NCBI RefSeq assembly: GCF_014898815.1
Contig: NW_026515539.1
Location: 2,542,001 to 2,606,000 of the forward strand
Length of the DNA: 64,000 nucleotides
DNA from: Panonychus citri
Lineage: Eukaryota > Arthropoda > Arachnida > Trombidiformes > Tetranychidae
Direction of reading: 5' to 3'
Below, one piece after another: positions 10,685-22,642 of this stretch (its first letter is position 1; each line of letters begins with the position of its first letter). Below the pieces are notes generated by a model, which worked only from the letters and a program-made list of their open reading frames with translations, made no database searches and had not been told where the DNA came from. Both the position numbers and the translations under genes were made by a program.

Positions 10685-10860
10685 TAGAGTGCCAACATGT
10701 CAGTTTTTGTATTCGTAGTTCGAATTATTAATTCAATTTATGATTATGGAATAATTTTTTGTTATTGTCAAAAAATCTACAAAGGACCTCTAGACGGGTT
10801 AATCATGAAATGACCTCAATGACCTTGAAACTTTTTATACGATATAACGAGTTGATTACG
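10685..10860. repeat. Partial foldback repeat, third copy
   Basis: Matches the right half of the family at 4289 and 63317: GAATTATTAATTCAA, GGAATAATTTTTTGTT, GACCTCTAGACG, ATGACCTCAATGACCTTGAAACTTTTTATACGA (split across the copy). It abuts the 3' end of the minus-strand LINE. Confidence 0.65.
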
Positions 10861-10921
10861 TTAATTTCTATTTGTTCATGTTTTGTTTTGACAGATGTTG
10901 ATTAAAGTGATTTAACACTCG

Positions 10922-13911
10922 TTACCTGAGCGTTTCGCTTAGGTAAGTTTTGTTGTGTTTGGTCATGAGAGTAAGCAATATTCTTATACACTTATCAATG
11001 CTCCACCAAGACCAATCTCGCGAGTGATTCAACATTATTATTTCGAGTTCTTCTGCTGTTCTCCCTGATGATTCCCAGTATTGTAACTTTCTGAGCAACC
11101 GCAAAGGTATGTTTTTTGGTTGTTCACCTTTATTTCCAGCCAATAGTTTAAGGTGAGGAGGCGCATCCTTCATAAAGAAGCGTAACTCCCATTTCTCAAT
11201 TATATTTCTTATTACTAGTTTCTCCTCCTCTTTTACAATAGCAGGTAAGATTTCATTCACAATCATAATCGTTTCACAAGTCATGATGTACTTGTAGTGC
11301 CAGAGAAGTTGGTCGTTGATAATTTGACCAATTTGAATCGCATTCACAATATTCTTAAAGTTACCATCAATGATCATTATCATTTTTTCCTCCGGGACTA
11401 GTTGGGCGATGAAAGACTGAATCAAAATCCTTCCGTCTATTAATCCATCCATTAATTTGTAGTGATTATGCGTCTCTGAAAATCCAATTTTTTTACGGAC
11501 ACACAATATCGATTCTTGATCTAGTAATGATAGAGTTATCTGCGGCAATGGCATTAGGATATGAACCCGAGTCCGTCTACGACTCCCAGTGTCTATCACC
11601 ACCCATCTCTGTCTCAGACTCTTGATCAAGGGGAAATGATTATCAATCTCTAATGAGACCACATCATTGCTCTTTATTATCAAGTTTACAGCTGGATTCT
11701 TCAGTCCCAAAATCAAAGGCCACCATGTAGATATTCTCATTTTTACAAATTCATTCAGAACTCTTTTCCTTCCAAGCATTAAAACTCTTTTCAGCCTTTC
11801 AAGATAATCACTACATTCGAGCCAGTATAATGGGGCCCACGAGTCAAATACACATATAAATTTACATTCTATTATTCTGTTGACTACGTTGATGTCCATC
11901 ATAGAGAGTCTTAGGGCTTCCACAGGTTGAAGTTTCGTCTCTCGCGGTAGCGCAAATTGTTTCGCATAGGTGGGCATTCGCGCTGCGAAGCCTAAGATCT
12001 TCCTGTCCTCCTTGTTGGTCGGTTTTAGCACTTGTTCTTTGTTTATCGTCCAGGACTTCTTCATGTTGAGTTGCAAGTTTATATTCGAAAGAGCGTTTCT
12101 CAGCGGTTCGTAGAAGGTTTTGCCATCACACGACAGATCATCATAGATAAAAATGTCATCCGCATATGTTACAATACCGATACGTCAATTCTCACTACTT
12201 GTTCAATAACCTGGCTCATCGCTACATTGAAAAGAGCCGGTCCCAGTGACGTTCCTTGAGGGGTCCCTTCATCGTCTGGTATAAGCTTGTACCGACCATC
12301 TTCCAAGATTCTAAATTGTCTGTTGGTTATAAAGCTTTTGACTAGCGAAAGATCTTGTTTTTTAATCGATGTTTCGCTCAGGCGACTGATTACCACCCGC
12401 CTCGATACCTTGTCAAAAGCCTTTGAGACATCCAAAGCAAATATCTTCTTGCCTTTGATCAGCCATTCAACTATCGTCTTCCAAACCTGCTCTCTATTTC
12501 GGTTCGCACGGTAAGCGAATTGATTTTCGTGCAGCAATTTTTCCACCTCAGGCTCAATCCGAGCTAATAAAAGTTTATCGATTAGCTTCATTAGATGAGA
12601 TTGCGTTTTAACAATTCTAAAAGAGCCATCGCTTTTGGGAATCCTCGTACCCCCACTTATCTTGAGATTGACTGGTATCAGTCCATTTTTTACAATTGCA
12701 TCAATTGCATTAACAATAAGCTCAGGATTACGTTGTTTAAAGAGATGCCATTCCGGTTCGGTGAAATCATCTGCAAGGCCCGAAGAGGTCTTGGATCTGT
12801 AACACTCAATCCATTTCCTTTCTTCTGCCGTTAATCCTTCCTGGAAATGTCGTCTTGTGTCCATTTCGTCCAAGGAATCAAATTCAAAAATCATTCGTCT
12901 ATTAAATTGTTCAAAGAAGATCTCAGGATCTTGATACTTGAAGACTAGGTATTCATATTTCCGCCAAAAGGTTTCTGGCTTCATGTCGGTTGATAACCAT
13001 TTTCGGGCTTCTCTGTAGCGTTGTAGTTGCCAGTCTAGGGTCATGGCTTCTGTGAAATCGTTCAGACTGATTAACTCTCCAATACGTTTATTCAGGCGAC
13101 GAATTTTCCTATTGGCACCATCACAGTTACCCAAGAGTCTCTTTTCTCTTCTCGCCCTGCTCGGCGCAAGTAGTATCTGTCTTATTCCATTTCCAATTAT
13201 CGATTCAGCGACGAAGACCAGTTTATCACGACAGTCTATCTTCGGCCCCCGGATTTTGGTTAGGATAGTGGCCGTTAAATGACAATGATCCGAAAGAGTT
13301 TGATTTTCTTTTACTTTCGCATCAACAACCACCAAAGGAAAGTTTGCTAATAAGCAGTCAATACTCGTTCTCGCATTTGAGTGGCCTCTACGTGTGAAGT
13401 GGTTTTCATCTATTTTGATCAGTGAGGCAAAATTTCGCTCGACCAGCACAGTTTCAAGGATCGAAAGGTTATCCCGAACCACTGGTAGTTCTCGTCTTTG
13501 GCGGTAGCTCCACAGCCTGGACTCAGCGTTGAGGTCGGCACCAATTATAATCGGATTGTCAGGTGGAATGTTGTTGATTATTGTTAGCAGGTCCTTTAGT
13601 GTTGTAGTTGTTTTAGGTGGATTATATGCCGATATTAACCAGAAATTTTCTTTGTCCACCCGAACTAATGAGACGATAATATAGTCACTCGGTCGCAAGA
13701 TTGTCTTTATTTCGAGATCACCGGACAACAGAATGGCCACCCTGGTTGTTGACATCATTCCCCTACTAACAAAGTCCGTTGTAAACATTCGTTTCGTAAC
13801 CTCACTGAGAAGAGCAATGCAGTTGGTTCGTCTGCTTATCCAGTTGCGACATCGATCCAGTGTCTTTTGTCTGTTGTTTATGTTGAGTTGAAGCAGCTCA
13901 ATTCTCGTCAT
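10922..13911 (-). CDS. LINE ORF2: AP endonuclease - reverse transcriptase polyprotein, one frame break
   Basis: It nicks target DNA and reverse-transcribes the element's RNA. From the start at 13911, the endonuclease domain (about residues 1-230) shows LLQLNINN, YNPP, IIGADLNAES, SIDCLLAN and the catalytic SDH. The RT follows (about 400-600) with FALDVSKAFDKVSRR, GTPQGTSLGPALFN and YADD (12155-12166). One missing base near 12172-12180 separates GTPQG from YADD; restoring frame there gives a continuous product reaching the stop at 10922. The last 300 residues are the thumb and a C-terminal region in which a degenerate RNase H is possible but not certain. The ATG follows a TTAACATTAG acceptor-like tract. 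Confidence 0.88.
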
Positions 13912-14374
13912 TTTCCACTAATGTTAAAACAATCAAGAGAGAAAAGAAGAAAGAAAAAAAGGAAAAGAAAAGAAAGAATTAGAGGAATCAAAGGGGAAAA
14001 ATTGAGATAATAGTCTTCAGGTACAAAGTTAATTGTTTACTATCTGATATCATTTCTGAGGTCGTAAGCTAGGAGAGAGAGAAATAAAGGAAAGGAGAGG
14101 ATGATTAAAGTTGTTGTCATTTATTGATCTCATGTTTCTTGTAGTCATACATCAATTTGTTAGTTGCTTTCTGAGAATTTAGATATGAGGATAAGATAAT
14201 GTCATCTGGAGAGGGAAGGGTAATTGCAAGAAGAAAAGGAAGAAGAGAAAAAAGGAAGAGAGAAAAAAGGATATCGCTGCTGATGTTTGGACTGTTGGTT
14301 AATCAATTGGCATGTTTTTGGTTTATGTTGCTGGTTTTCGATGGTGTGACAAAATTGTGGTCCATCTTCTAGGG

Positions 14375-15148
14375 TTAATAAGGGTTAGCAGTCGAGGTCA
14401 TGACTTTCAATTGAGCAAAGTCGCCAGTGTGAGAATTAACGTACTCATCACAGATCGTGGCCCAGGTCATACAGGATCTGTGGTTGGAGGGATGACCACT
14501 CTCTCTACCATTAACCAGACATGTTCGACACTCAGGAGGATTAGCACAGAGATATGATTGACCATGATAGGGTCGATTGCACACAGAGCACAAAGGCTCA
14601 GCCGAGCAAGGGTGATATTCCGCTCCATCAGCATTCACAAAGTGGCATCGAAGACATTGTTGTTGACCAATCTCATCATAAACTTGTGCAACCGAGTCAT
14701 TCGCCAATGTAAAATTCCAGCGATTTTCAATCATAATGTATCTTTCATTGGTGCGAAAGCTGACAAAATGCCAGTTCAAAATTGACGGTCGATGAACTTC
14801 AGTGACTGTGAGTGCGTTGAAGCCAATGTTTTCCACCAAGTCATCGACTATTTCTTCAATTGGAATTCTCGTTCCTTGAAACGCCATTGAATAAAGAGGA
14901 ACCTTCGACTCTCGAGTGACCACCACGTCTCCACAATCTTCCTGAGAATGTATCAGCATCTCAAAGTCCAAGTATTTACGCTTAAGAACAGCAACTCGCA
15001 TCTCTTTTTGTCGTTCATTTATCATCACTCTGGACTGTAGCCAACCATTCAGATGCTCACCATTTGTTAAGAGCTCACCGATCGCAAACATCTGGTTGTT
15101 GTCCAAATAACGAATTTTGACTTCTTGGAAGGCAATTGCTGGATCCAT
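14375..15148 (-). CDS. LINE gag-like nucleic-acid-binding protein with zinc fingers
   Basis: 257-residue ORF lying 5' of the EN-RT ORF on the same strand. The N-terminal two thirds has no recognisable motif. The C-terminal third is Cys/His-rich: C-x2-C pairs at CLRC, CSVCNRPYHGQSYLC (CX2CX4HX5C) and CRTC with following His/Cys, consistent with gag zinc knuckles of non-LTR elements that package the element RNA. It differs from the knuckle spacing of the gag genes at 16.1 and 23.6 kb, so it belongs to another lineage. A CACCTTTAG acceptor-like tract lies 4 nt before the ATG. Confidence 0.75.
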   Translation of the reverse strand: MDPAIAFQEVKIRYLDNNQMFAIGELLTNGEHLNGWLQSRVMINERQKEMRVAVLKRKYLDFEMLIHSQEDCGDVVVTRESKVPLYSMAFQGTRIPIEEIVDDLVENIGFNALTVTEVHRPSILNWHFVSFRTNERYIMIENRWNFTLANDSVAQVYDEIGQQQCLRCHFVNADGAEYHPCSAEPLCSVCNRPYHGQSYLCANPPECRTCLVNGRESGHPSNHRSCMTWATICDEYVNSHTGDFAQLKVMTSTANPY

Positions 15149-15429
15149 TAATCTAAAGGTGAAGTACGGGGCTGTGGTAAGCCTCTAGTAAAACCAGATG
15201 ATTCTCTAGAAGCAGATATGTTGATCTCATTAATGGTCATTTTTGTCTCCAGTAGAGTAAAGGTCACCAAGAAATATCACTCAAATTTGACGGATCTTTG
15301 ATGAAGAGATTGTTGAACAGCAGGAGAGAGAAAAAGAGGAAGAAGATAAAGAAGAAAAGAACAAAGATTAAGGCAATAAAAATTCATGAAAGACTATGAG
15401 AAACATTAGAAAAAGTGATCATGCTGTTG

Positions 15430-15950
15430 CTATGGCGAGATCATCAGTAGCTCATTAGTTAGAGCTGACATCTGGTGACTCGTGGTTACATCGTTAGCAT
15501 TCCTTTGTTTTAATTTGTGATCCTTGTCAATTTCTGGAACTTTAAGCATAATTAGTCCTTTTAATCCCCGCTGTTTTATCAGTTCACGTCTTTCTTTATC
15601 TTTTGTTTCATCCAGTAACAGCCACTTTTTTGTCATTTCAACATCCGGTAAGTCGTATAATTGGTAACATTTTCCATCGAATCTAATAATATTACCATAT
15701 TTGATTTTAACCTATTTCTCAAGGTCTTCGGTATTTCCATCAGAACAACTAGTTCTCCACCCCTGGTAAAGCATTGGATTCCTTTTATATCATCTTCCTT
15801 TAGCTGATAAAGCACTGAGAGTTTCATCTTGATCTTTTCACCATCTCTTTCCTCAAGATTTCCCGAGAACCAGACCATCACCTTGGTTGGGTCTTTACCA
15901 TCAAGAATCTTTACACCTTCACTTAGAAGTTTATCCAGAGACTCACTCAT
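15430..15950 (-). CDS. LINE 5' ORF, unknown function, one frame break
   Basis: Two overlapping frames (15950-15633 and 15636-15430) form one ORF of about 174 residues once a single base is restored near 15695-15715; the joined reading passes through IIRFDGKCYQLYDLPDV. The N-terminus is MSESLDKLLSEGVKIL. The protein is charged with no zinc motif. Its position, strand and spacing upstream of the gag suggest it is the first ORF of the same element. No family recognised. Confidence 0.5.
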
Positions 15951-16028
15951 TTTAAAAGGTTGACCACAAACTGTAATGAAAGGATAGTTGTTAACGTCTG
16001 ATACGTTTGGTAGGACGATATTAATAAG

Positions 16029-16931
16029 GTAAGTGTTTAAATAGCGATGAAAATAAGGTGAATAAAAAGCTTCTGATGATTCAATATAGAGTAAAAGGAA
16101 ATCTTGTTTTTCTTTTCAGTGATTGGGCCACCTGGTGGATTTACTTCTGACATGCACATCATTGCTTTATATCATGATGTTGGGGTGGTTAGAGTATCTT
16201 CACAGCCCCTTTCCACCGTTATCATTTCTTCAGTTGGATTTGACTCATTCAAGTTGAAGGCACAGGTCCAAAGGATCATAAGTGAGGCCTCACTATCAGA
16301 TCTAGTTGTCTTACGAGGCTATAATTGTATACGCATTCTGATAGATCAGGAGGAGAAGGTCCAAACAGTACTGGCATTGTTCAGTAGTCACAACTTGGTG
16401 CCAAGAGTTGCTGATTTTCTGAGACCCACTATGAAGTATTTGTTACCGGTTACTTTTCCCGGTGGTTGTGAGCGCCTACTTCATTGGTTGGTCACAAACT
16501 TTCCAGGGTACGAGGGTCATTTTAAGGTGCGAAACATTACTCATGGTAACAAGTTTATTTCCGTTATCGTTGAGGTTCCATCCGCATTTCGTCAGCAGAT
16601 TCAAGTACCAATATTCATCATTGACGGTTATCATATCGAGTTTTATGACTGTTTTTCCATTCGCTGCTGTGATTACTGTTCGCAATTAGGTCATACAGTT
16701 CGCTGTTGTCGCAATCCACCTCAATGTTCCCAGTGTGGTCAAGGGCATGTGACTATGAAATGCCCGTATAGTTCAAGAAGAACAAATTGGTTCTGCTCCC
16801 GATGTGCCACAATCGGACATTCTGCAAACTCAGTCCAATGTCCCGTTTATTTTCGTATTTTGTCACAACAAATTGCAAAGTTCGACTGCATTTACTCGAG
16901 CATTTTTTTACCGTTAAGAAATTTGTATTAA
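16029..16931 (+). CDS. Solitary gag-like zinc-knuckle gene preceded by an intron-like sequence
   Basis: The coding frame runs to 16931 and encodes about 270 residues, ending in three zinc knuckles: CDYCSQLGHTVRCC, CSQCGQGHVTMKC (CX2CX3HX4C) and CSRCATIGHSANSVQC (CX2CX4HX6C). This trio matches the gag at 22.97-24.3 kb and is typical of I/Jockey/R1-type ORF1. There is no EN-RT ORF downstream. The frame opens just after a strong acceptor (TTTTTCTTTTCAG, ends 16119), with a GTAAGT donor at 16029; the true first exon and ATG are uncertain. It lies head to head with the LINE at 10.9-15.95 kb. It could be a truncated element or a domesticated gag. Confidence 0.65.
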
Positions 16932-18055
16932 TATAAACATTAGAGAGAGAAAAAAAAGGTTTCATTTATTCAGTTGATTAGTTTGGAAGAAGAAGAAAAG
17001 AAAAAAAAAGATGATGCCAAGGAGAGAGGAAGAAAAAAGAAAAAAAAGGAGGGGTGTTTCAAGTCGTGGCGGTTCTGAAAAGAAAAAGTAAGAAGAGAAA
17101 ACTCTGAAATTCCATCAACATATTATGTTTCAAGTTCCTAGCGATCAAGATTTTCAAGAAAGATATTGGTGTACTGGTGGTTTATCTTCTCAAGTTCATT
17201 TTGTAGCTTTATTAACATGAAAGGAGATGAATAATCTTTTTAAATTTTTTTTGCTTAAATGGATGATGAAATCACATTATTTCGATTCTCATATGTACGT
17301 GCATGAATAATTCGACACCAATAAAGGCATCTATTTAAATATATGCATAGATCCATCCATATTTTAGCTCATGCCTTAATTATTATATCATTTCAAGATT
17401 GCAATAAAGTTTTTGTTGGGGGTAGAGCAGAAAGGAGTAGAAAATCAAAAGTTTTTTTTCTAAACTAGAGCCTAAGGTGTTCTAAAACACCAATTTAAAT
17501 AATTTAGTTGTTTTCAGAAATGATTTGAAACTATTCAAATTGGTTGATGAGATCGTGGGTTATTCATCAAATATCAAGTTTCATTCAAAAAATCGACCGA
17601 CCTAATACAGAACTCTAGCCCAATCAAATTTGATTGAACATTGAAAATGTATTTAATACCTGGCCAAGTAATTAACACTTCCGTAAGAGAGATGGAATTA
17701 AGGGGAATTGTAGGTATCAATTCATTCGCGGATCGAGCGTAAATGACACGTTCTGTCAACGAAAGCGCTGAATAAAATAATCACAATAAGTTCCAATCAT
17801 TTACAGATAAAATTCAATTAATCAGTGAAGACTTTAATTGTTGTTTAATTTATTTTTTATGATTATGTTTGGCATCTTCCGAATTAGTCGAGGATCGAAA
17901 GTTTAATTTACTGAATCATTTGAAAAGAAAATCAATTTATATTTGATCACTGGAATGGAATCGTCACTTAAATAATATGTTGAATTTGTTGATTGAGTGA
18001 GTTTAAAGTGATAAAATGGTTAAGAAAATCGAAGATGAAAATAATGAATATTCCA
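16932..18055. other. Gene-free AT-rich stretch
   Basis: Nothing supported. It begins GA-rich (16940-17100) and continues as ordinary AT-rich DNA. Confidence 0.6.
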
Positions 18056-18116
18056 TCAAATAATTAAGTATATTGTTTGTTTCTTTCTCAGAATCAACTG
18101 ATCAGCTGGTGGAAGA

Positions 18117-18674
18117 TTAGACAATAGATTCAGATGAACGTTCACTATTTTCCTCTTCTCCATCTTCTTCCCTTTCGTCATCCGAAGTGATAACATCATC
18201 ACCATCGATTTCATCCTCATCCCCTGGTAAATCATTTTCTTGATCCATTGAGACCAAAGATGAACTGTACTGCCCATTGAATTGACCATCGCCATAATGT
18301 TCAACCTCATCTCCATTGACGATCACATTGAGAGCCTTTTTGTATTCAGAGATCGATTGTTTGAGCATTTAATTGGGACAAAAGGACATGTCCAATTGTC
18401 GTAAACCAACCTGATTATTGTCGATAAAACATAAAGGCTAAAATAGTATATAAATTAGTTAAATCAACCGCAATTAGAGAGGAAATAATCACAAGAGAAT
18501 CAAGAAATCAAAACTTACCATTTTCTTCTTAATTTCATCAATTCTTCATCGAGTTTATTGTTACATCCATAGGTAAATGATCCTCTTCCTTTCCTTGGGT
18601 TGATTTGTCATCGTTTCATTTAAATTCTGATCATTGGAAGTTAATGATTTAGGTGGAGGTGGAATTTTATCCAT
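18117..18674 (-). CDS. Unrecognised protein with a strongly acidic C-terminus
   Basis: Two minus-strand exons, 18674-18519 (ATG, MDKIPPPPKS) and 18437-18117, are separated by an 81-nt intron with GTAAGT donor and ACTATTTTAG acceptor. Exon 1 changes frame near 18560 by one base (then reads NNKLDEELMKLRRK). Exon 2 contains one in-frame TAA before MLKQSISEYKKALNVI and ends in an acidic Ser/Glu/Asp stretch (EREEDGEEENSE). Acidic tails of this kind are common in nuclear proteins, but no family is recognised. It sits 0.9 kb downstream of hyccin on the same strand. With two frame problems it may be a pseudogene or suffer from sequence errors. Confidence 0.35.
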
Positions 18675-19317
18675 AATCAATTTAAATCTAAAATATTGAA
18701 AGAATCAAATTAGATTGAGTAACAATAACAAGGAAAAGCAAAACAACAACAAAGTGACTCATCTCTATTCAGATTCAATTTAAAGGTCCACCTGGTTTAC
18801 TATCAATGAGTCTACAGGTGTCGAGATTAACAATCAACTCTCAGTTGGATGCGCATTGACAATTTACTCATTTTTAAATTTCCAATGAGTTTATGAAACG
18901 AATAAAGCAAATAATCAAATGATTAGTGAGAACAATTTAATCGCATGTTAATTTAGTTTGGATACACAATCAAGAGATTACAAATGAATCAATGGATTAG
19001 GATTAGAGTATTGAAATTTTGATTATAATTGGAATGAAATTTCAAATGGAGAGAAAATTTTTTTCACTTTTGATTAATTAATTGTATTGTCAGATTACTG
19101 TTTCCTCTAAATCTGATTAATTATATTGGTTAGTCTAAATACGATAATTTCAATGTAAAATATTAGTGAGATTATTTTCAGTTACTCTTATAATAGTATT
19201 GACTAGAATTAGACTAATATTCAAAGCAATTGGAGTGATTAGTTGAGTTATATTGTTGAATAGGAGTATTAATGGTGATAGAAATTGTAAATTAATTATT
19301 AGATAAATTAGATTTCG

Positions 19318-20799
19318 TTAATTATTTTGATTATCCTCGTTAATGGATGGCAAACGCTTAGGGTTAGTGTTATTACTTGTCGAGGTAACAATCGGAATAT
19401 CTTCAGGTAATTTACGAGTTTTGAACGACGCGTTCGTAATTGCGGTTTTATTAGATGATGATGATGGGGTAGAAGTTACCGTTGAGGTCGATGTTAAAGG
19501 AACACTTATTCCTGTTTGTCCATCAGTTGATTGGGTTGTCGGTGGATTTGTGGTTAATTGATTCTTGATTGCATTAGTCATCTAGATAAGATTGAGAACG
19601 AAAAGAGAAACAAATGAGAATCGAAAGAATCAAATTGAAAATTGTATTCGACTTTTATCAACTATTAGCTTACCAATAAGACGTCAGGGTAAAGGTCAGT
19701 TAACCCACGGGAATGGACATGATCTAAAGCTTGAATGGCAATGTCACCAACACCATTGTAGATACAAAAATAGATGCAACTGGCAAGACGAACCAGAAAT
19801 TGGGGGACAACGGTAATTTTACGAGGAAAATCAGGCAGTAAAGTGGAATTGTGAAGATTACCGATGGCGTTTGGGTGCTTACTTAGAACATCTTTCCAAT
19901 CGGTTGGAGGCCGAGTTTCTTTTTCCAAAACACTGAGAATTAAGATGGAGAAAACAAAAACAGTTTGGTTAACTTGAAATCTCTCCATAGAATTTAAAGT
20001 ATTAATAGAAAAGAGAATTTTTTACCTGATTGCCATTCGACACAAAGCGACATGAGATCTTTTAGGTAAACAGCTCATATGTTCATGGAATAAGTGTAAA
20101 AGACCAATCAGTAGATTGTTGCGATTAGAAGCATTGATGGAATCACTGGTTTTATAATTACCATAAACAGGAACATTAATAAAGGGTAGACCAGAATCAG
20201 GTTTACCAGAACTATCGTTACCGGTAGTTGATTGTTGACCTGATGATGAGGTTGAAGTTGTTGGCGGTTCGTGATAAACGGAGGGCTTTGCCGTTGTTGG
20301 CACTCTAAATGTCCGATTAGAACCTAATCCATCCTCACTTGATATTTCAGCATTGTAAACACCGAGAAGGACAGTGTCTACACATCGATATTTCCGTCGA
20401 ACTCCAAAGGTTTAACACTAAATTGCAAATGAATATTGATTAGTGAGGGTAAGAAGCTAATTACAAATAATCGGAGTCTATCATCCTTCATCCGATGGTA
20501 ATTAAACAATTGAGTACATATTGGTGCGAAACTGTCAACATGAAATGAAACAAACGTTAATAGTTAATGGACAGTTAAAGGTAAACGGATAGAGAGGTAA
20601 CAAGAAAAAGAAAACAATTAATTAACTTAATTATTACCTTTTCATATGATTTATCATCTTCCAAGATATTCACTATCGCAGCGATCAGATCAGGGAAATT
20701 GAAAACACCAATAGCATAAGCATGTATTTCTTCAGGTGAGTTTTTGTATTGATTGAATTTGTCGAATTCACTTAACCAATCATCGACAATTTGACTCAT
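19318..20799 (-). CDS. Hyccin / FAM126 homologue (PI4KA complex scaffold)
   Basis: In animals hyccin stabilises the TTC7-EFR3-PI4KA complex, which makes PI4P at the plasma membrane. Exons on the minus strand: 20799-20638, 20531-20026, 19932-19674 and 19581-19318. Diagnostic matches to the family are the N-terminus VDDWLSEF, the TVLLGVYN segment, KPSVYHEP (identical in vertebrate hyccin) and IYFCIYNG followed by ALDHV, LYPDVLL and NAIKNQL. The C-terminus is Ser/Thr/Pro-rich and ends after about 90 residues; it is shorter than the vertebrate tail. Exon 2 has one missing base near 20385-20400 (GGAAAT run), and the first junction is also off frame, so the assembled frame is not intact as written. 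Start chosen at MSQIV rather than an upstream in-frame Met. Confidence 0.88.
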
Positions 20800-21130
20800 A
20801 ATGAAATCAATTTGATACAATTAAACGGTAACAATGGATTTTAAATACTAATCAGGCAATGAATTTATTACTCACTCTTCAGGTTGAGTTTCCTAAATGT
20901 TTACAGTTACAATGATTGAAAAATGCTCTGAGAATAGGATTAGTTTAGTGGAAATAACCAATTGATTTTGAGATAAAATTTATTTGATTAATGTGATAAT
21001 CAAAGAGTAAAAACCTCTCTACTCTTTGGTGATAATCTAATTGTGATTACATGGAAGTGTCAACATTTGAACGGGATCTTTTATTGATCATCTAATTAGA
21101 GGATAAAATTTTTCTTCTATTCCATCGTCT
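20800..21130. other. Hyccin upstream region, AT-rich
   Basis: Nothing beyond AT-rich sequence. The hyccin promoter should lie here but no clear motif is seen. Confidence 0.5.
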
Positions 21131-22285
21131 TAGCAAATAGTTGATCCACTGTTCCCTCTTTTACTGACCAATGGTCAATTTATTTCCACTGGTGTACCTT
21201 CACCTTTTCAACAATCAACAACAAAATTTCAGCAATTTAATCCACAGTCACGACACCATCAGCAGAATCAACATGATAATAGTAGTTCTTGTTTTCCAAT
21301 GTGCGATTAATGGTCACTCCAAATGGAAGCGCTTCAGTGTTGGTCAAAAATTCTGATTGACAATTAATCACAAACCAAAAATTTATTCCAAATTTCATAT
21401 CACCAACTAGGAATATTAAATAACTCACTTGATGACAATTAGTAACTCTTAAGATGTTTAATCTTGAATAACTGATCTGTCTTATCGATAAATATTGTTG
21501 ATTAGCTCGAAAATTGTTTCGATGTTTAAAACTAACGTGGTAAAGTTTTCATAATGATGGACACTCGAGTTTCGATATTTTTTGTAAAGTTATTTAGGTT
21601 TCGACACATGAAGATTTTTCATCAATTGTTCTCGACTCGATTTTAGTAATTTTTTTTCAATCAATTGATACTCTCGTTGTATCATTAATTGTGTAAATAT
21701 TTCAAATCCTCTTCTCTTATAAATTAATTCAATTTAAATATCCATCATCAATTCACCTGTTGGCAGATCAAATCACCGATAACTGGATTATCATCAACAA
21801 TTTGCATTTTGCCACCTAAAGATTGTAATAGTTAACAAAATCCTAATTTTTCACAATCAACTCTTTTTTTGTCTGTTTAATCATCTCAAGAGATAATTAA
21901 GCCAATTAAGCACTTTGAAACTACAAAGTTACAAAATTTATCATTTTACAAACAATTTGTGTGTTTTAATTGTACAAAATACAAAACAAACTACCAACCA
22001 ACCACTCCTTGAACCCTCAATTTTAATAATAATCATCATTAAATTATGTTGACCTTTTTTAGCTACAAACTAAAACTACCTTTTAAATTAAATCATTACA
22101 ATAATAATTGATAGAGTAAAAGATGATTGATTTAAGTAGAAAACAATCAAGTTAATCAACGTGTTTTGATTTTCAATAAACTGACAATTAAGCTCAAGAA
22201 GCTACAAGTTAAACCAAGTGTAACCAGAAAACCAAGAAGAAAAAACCAACGACCGAAACTAAATTCATCTAAAACAAAAACAAAC
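21131..22285 (+). pseudogene. Decayed partial duplicate of the POU6 locus
   Basis: 21131-21345 resembles pieces of POU6 exon 1. The segment CCAATGGTCAATTTATTTCC around 21170 matches 912-931, CCACAGTCACGACACC matches the CCACAGTCACAACA region near 1028, and GGTCACTCCAAATGGAA matches near 1236. 21745-22285 matches POU6 3' flank 3006-3502 plus 3744-3785 over long near-identical runs. Same orientation as the source gene. The POU-specific domain and homeodomain are missing and a stop (CGATTAA) ends the coding-like part, so it is not a functional gene. Confidence 0.85.
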
Positions 22286-22642
22286 AATTAAAAGCAACAC
22301 CAATGTAATTGGTGAAAAGTCTTCAAATAATCAAAGTTAACAATCGATATCATCAACTTATCATAATAAATCCAATCGAAACCCTTTAATGGTCAATAAA
22401 TGTAATTTCATTTCTCTTTGGACCAAGAAGAAGTTGAAAGTAGATGAATATCATAATTATCTCAACACTAAAAAAGACTAACCTTAAATCTAAACAATTT
22501 CATAAGAAAAAAATTATCAAAATCAAAAAGAATCAAATTGATAATAAAAAAAAAGAGTAATTAAAAATGTTCACTTTGGTTTTTCTTACTTTTTCTTTAT
22601 GATTTTAGTTTAATATTAACGTTCGCTTTTTGTTAACTTTAG

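Larger units (their letters stand above)
10861..15950 (-). mobile_element. Non-LTR retrotransposon (LINE) with ORF1, gag and EN-RT ORFs
   Basis: Three successive minus-strand coding blocks, 15950-15430, 15148-14375 and 13911-10922, carry an ORF of unknown function, a zinc-finger gag-like protein and an AP endonuclease plus reverse transcriptase. There are no LTRs. The architecture fits the R1/I/Jockey-like group of LINEs; the clade is not determined. The frame breaks are single missing bases, so the copy is otherwise coherent and could be young. The ends are approximate and no poly(A) tail is obvious. Confidence 0.85.
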
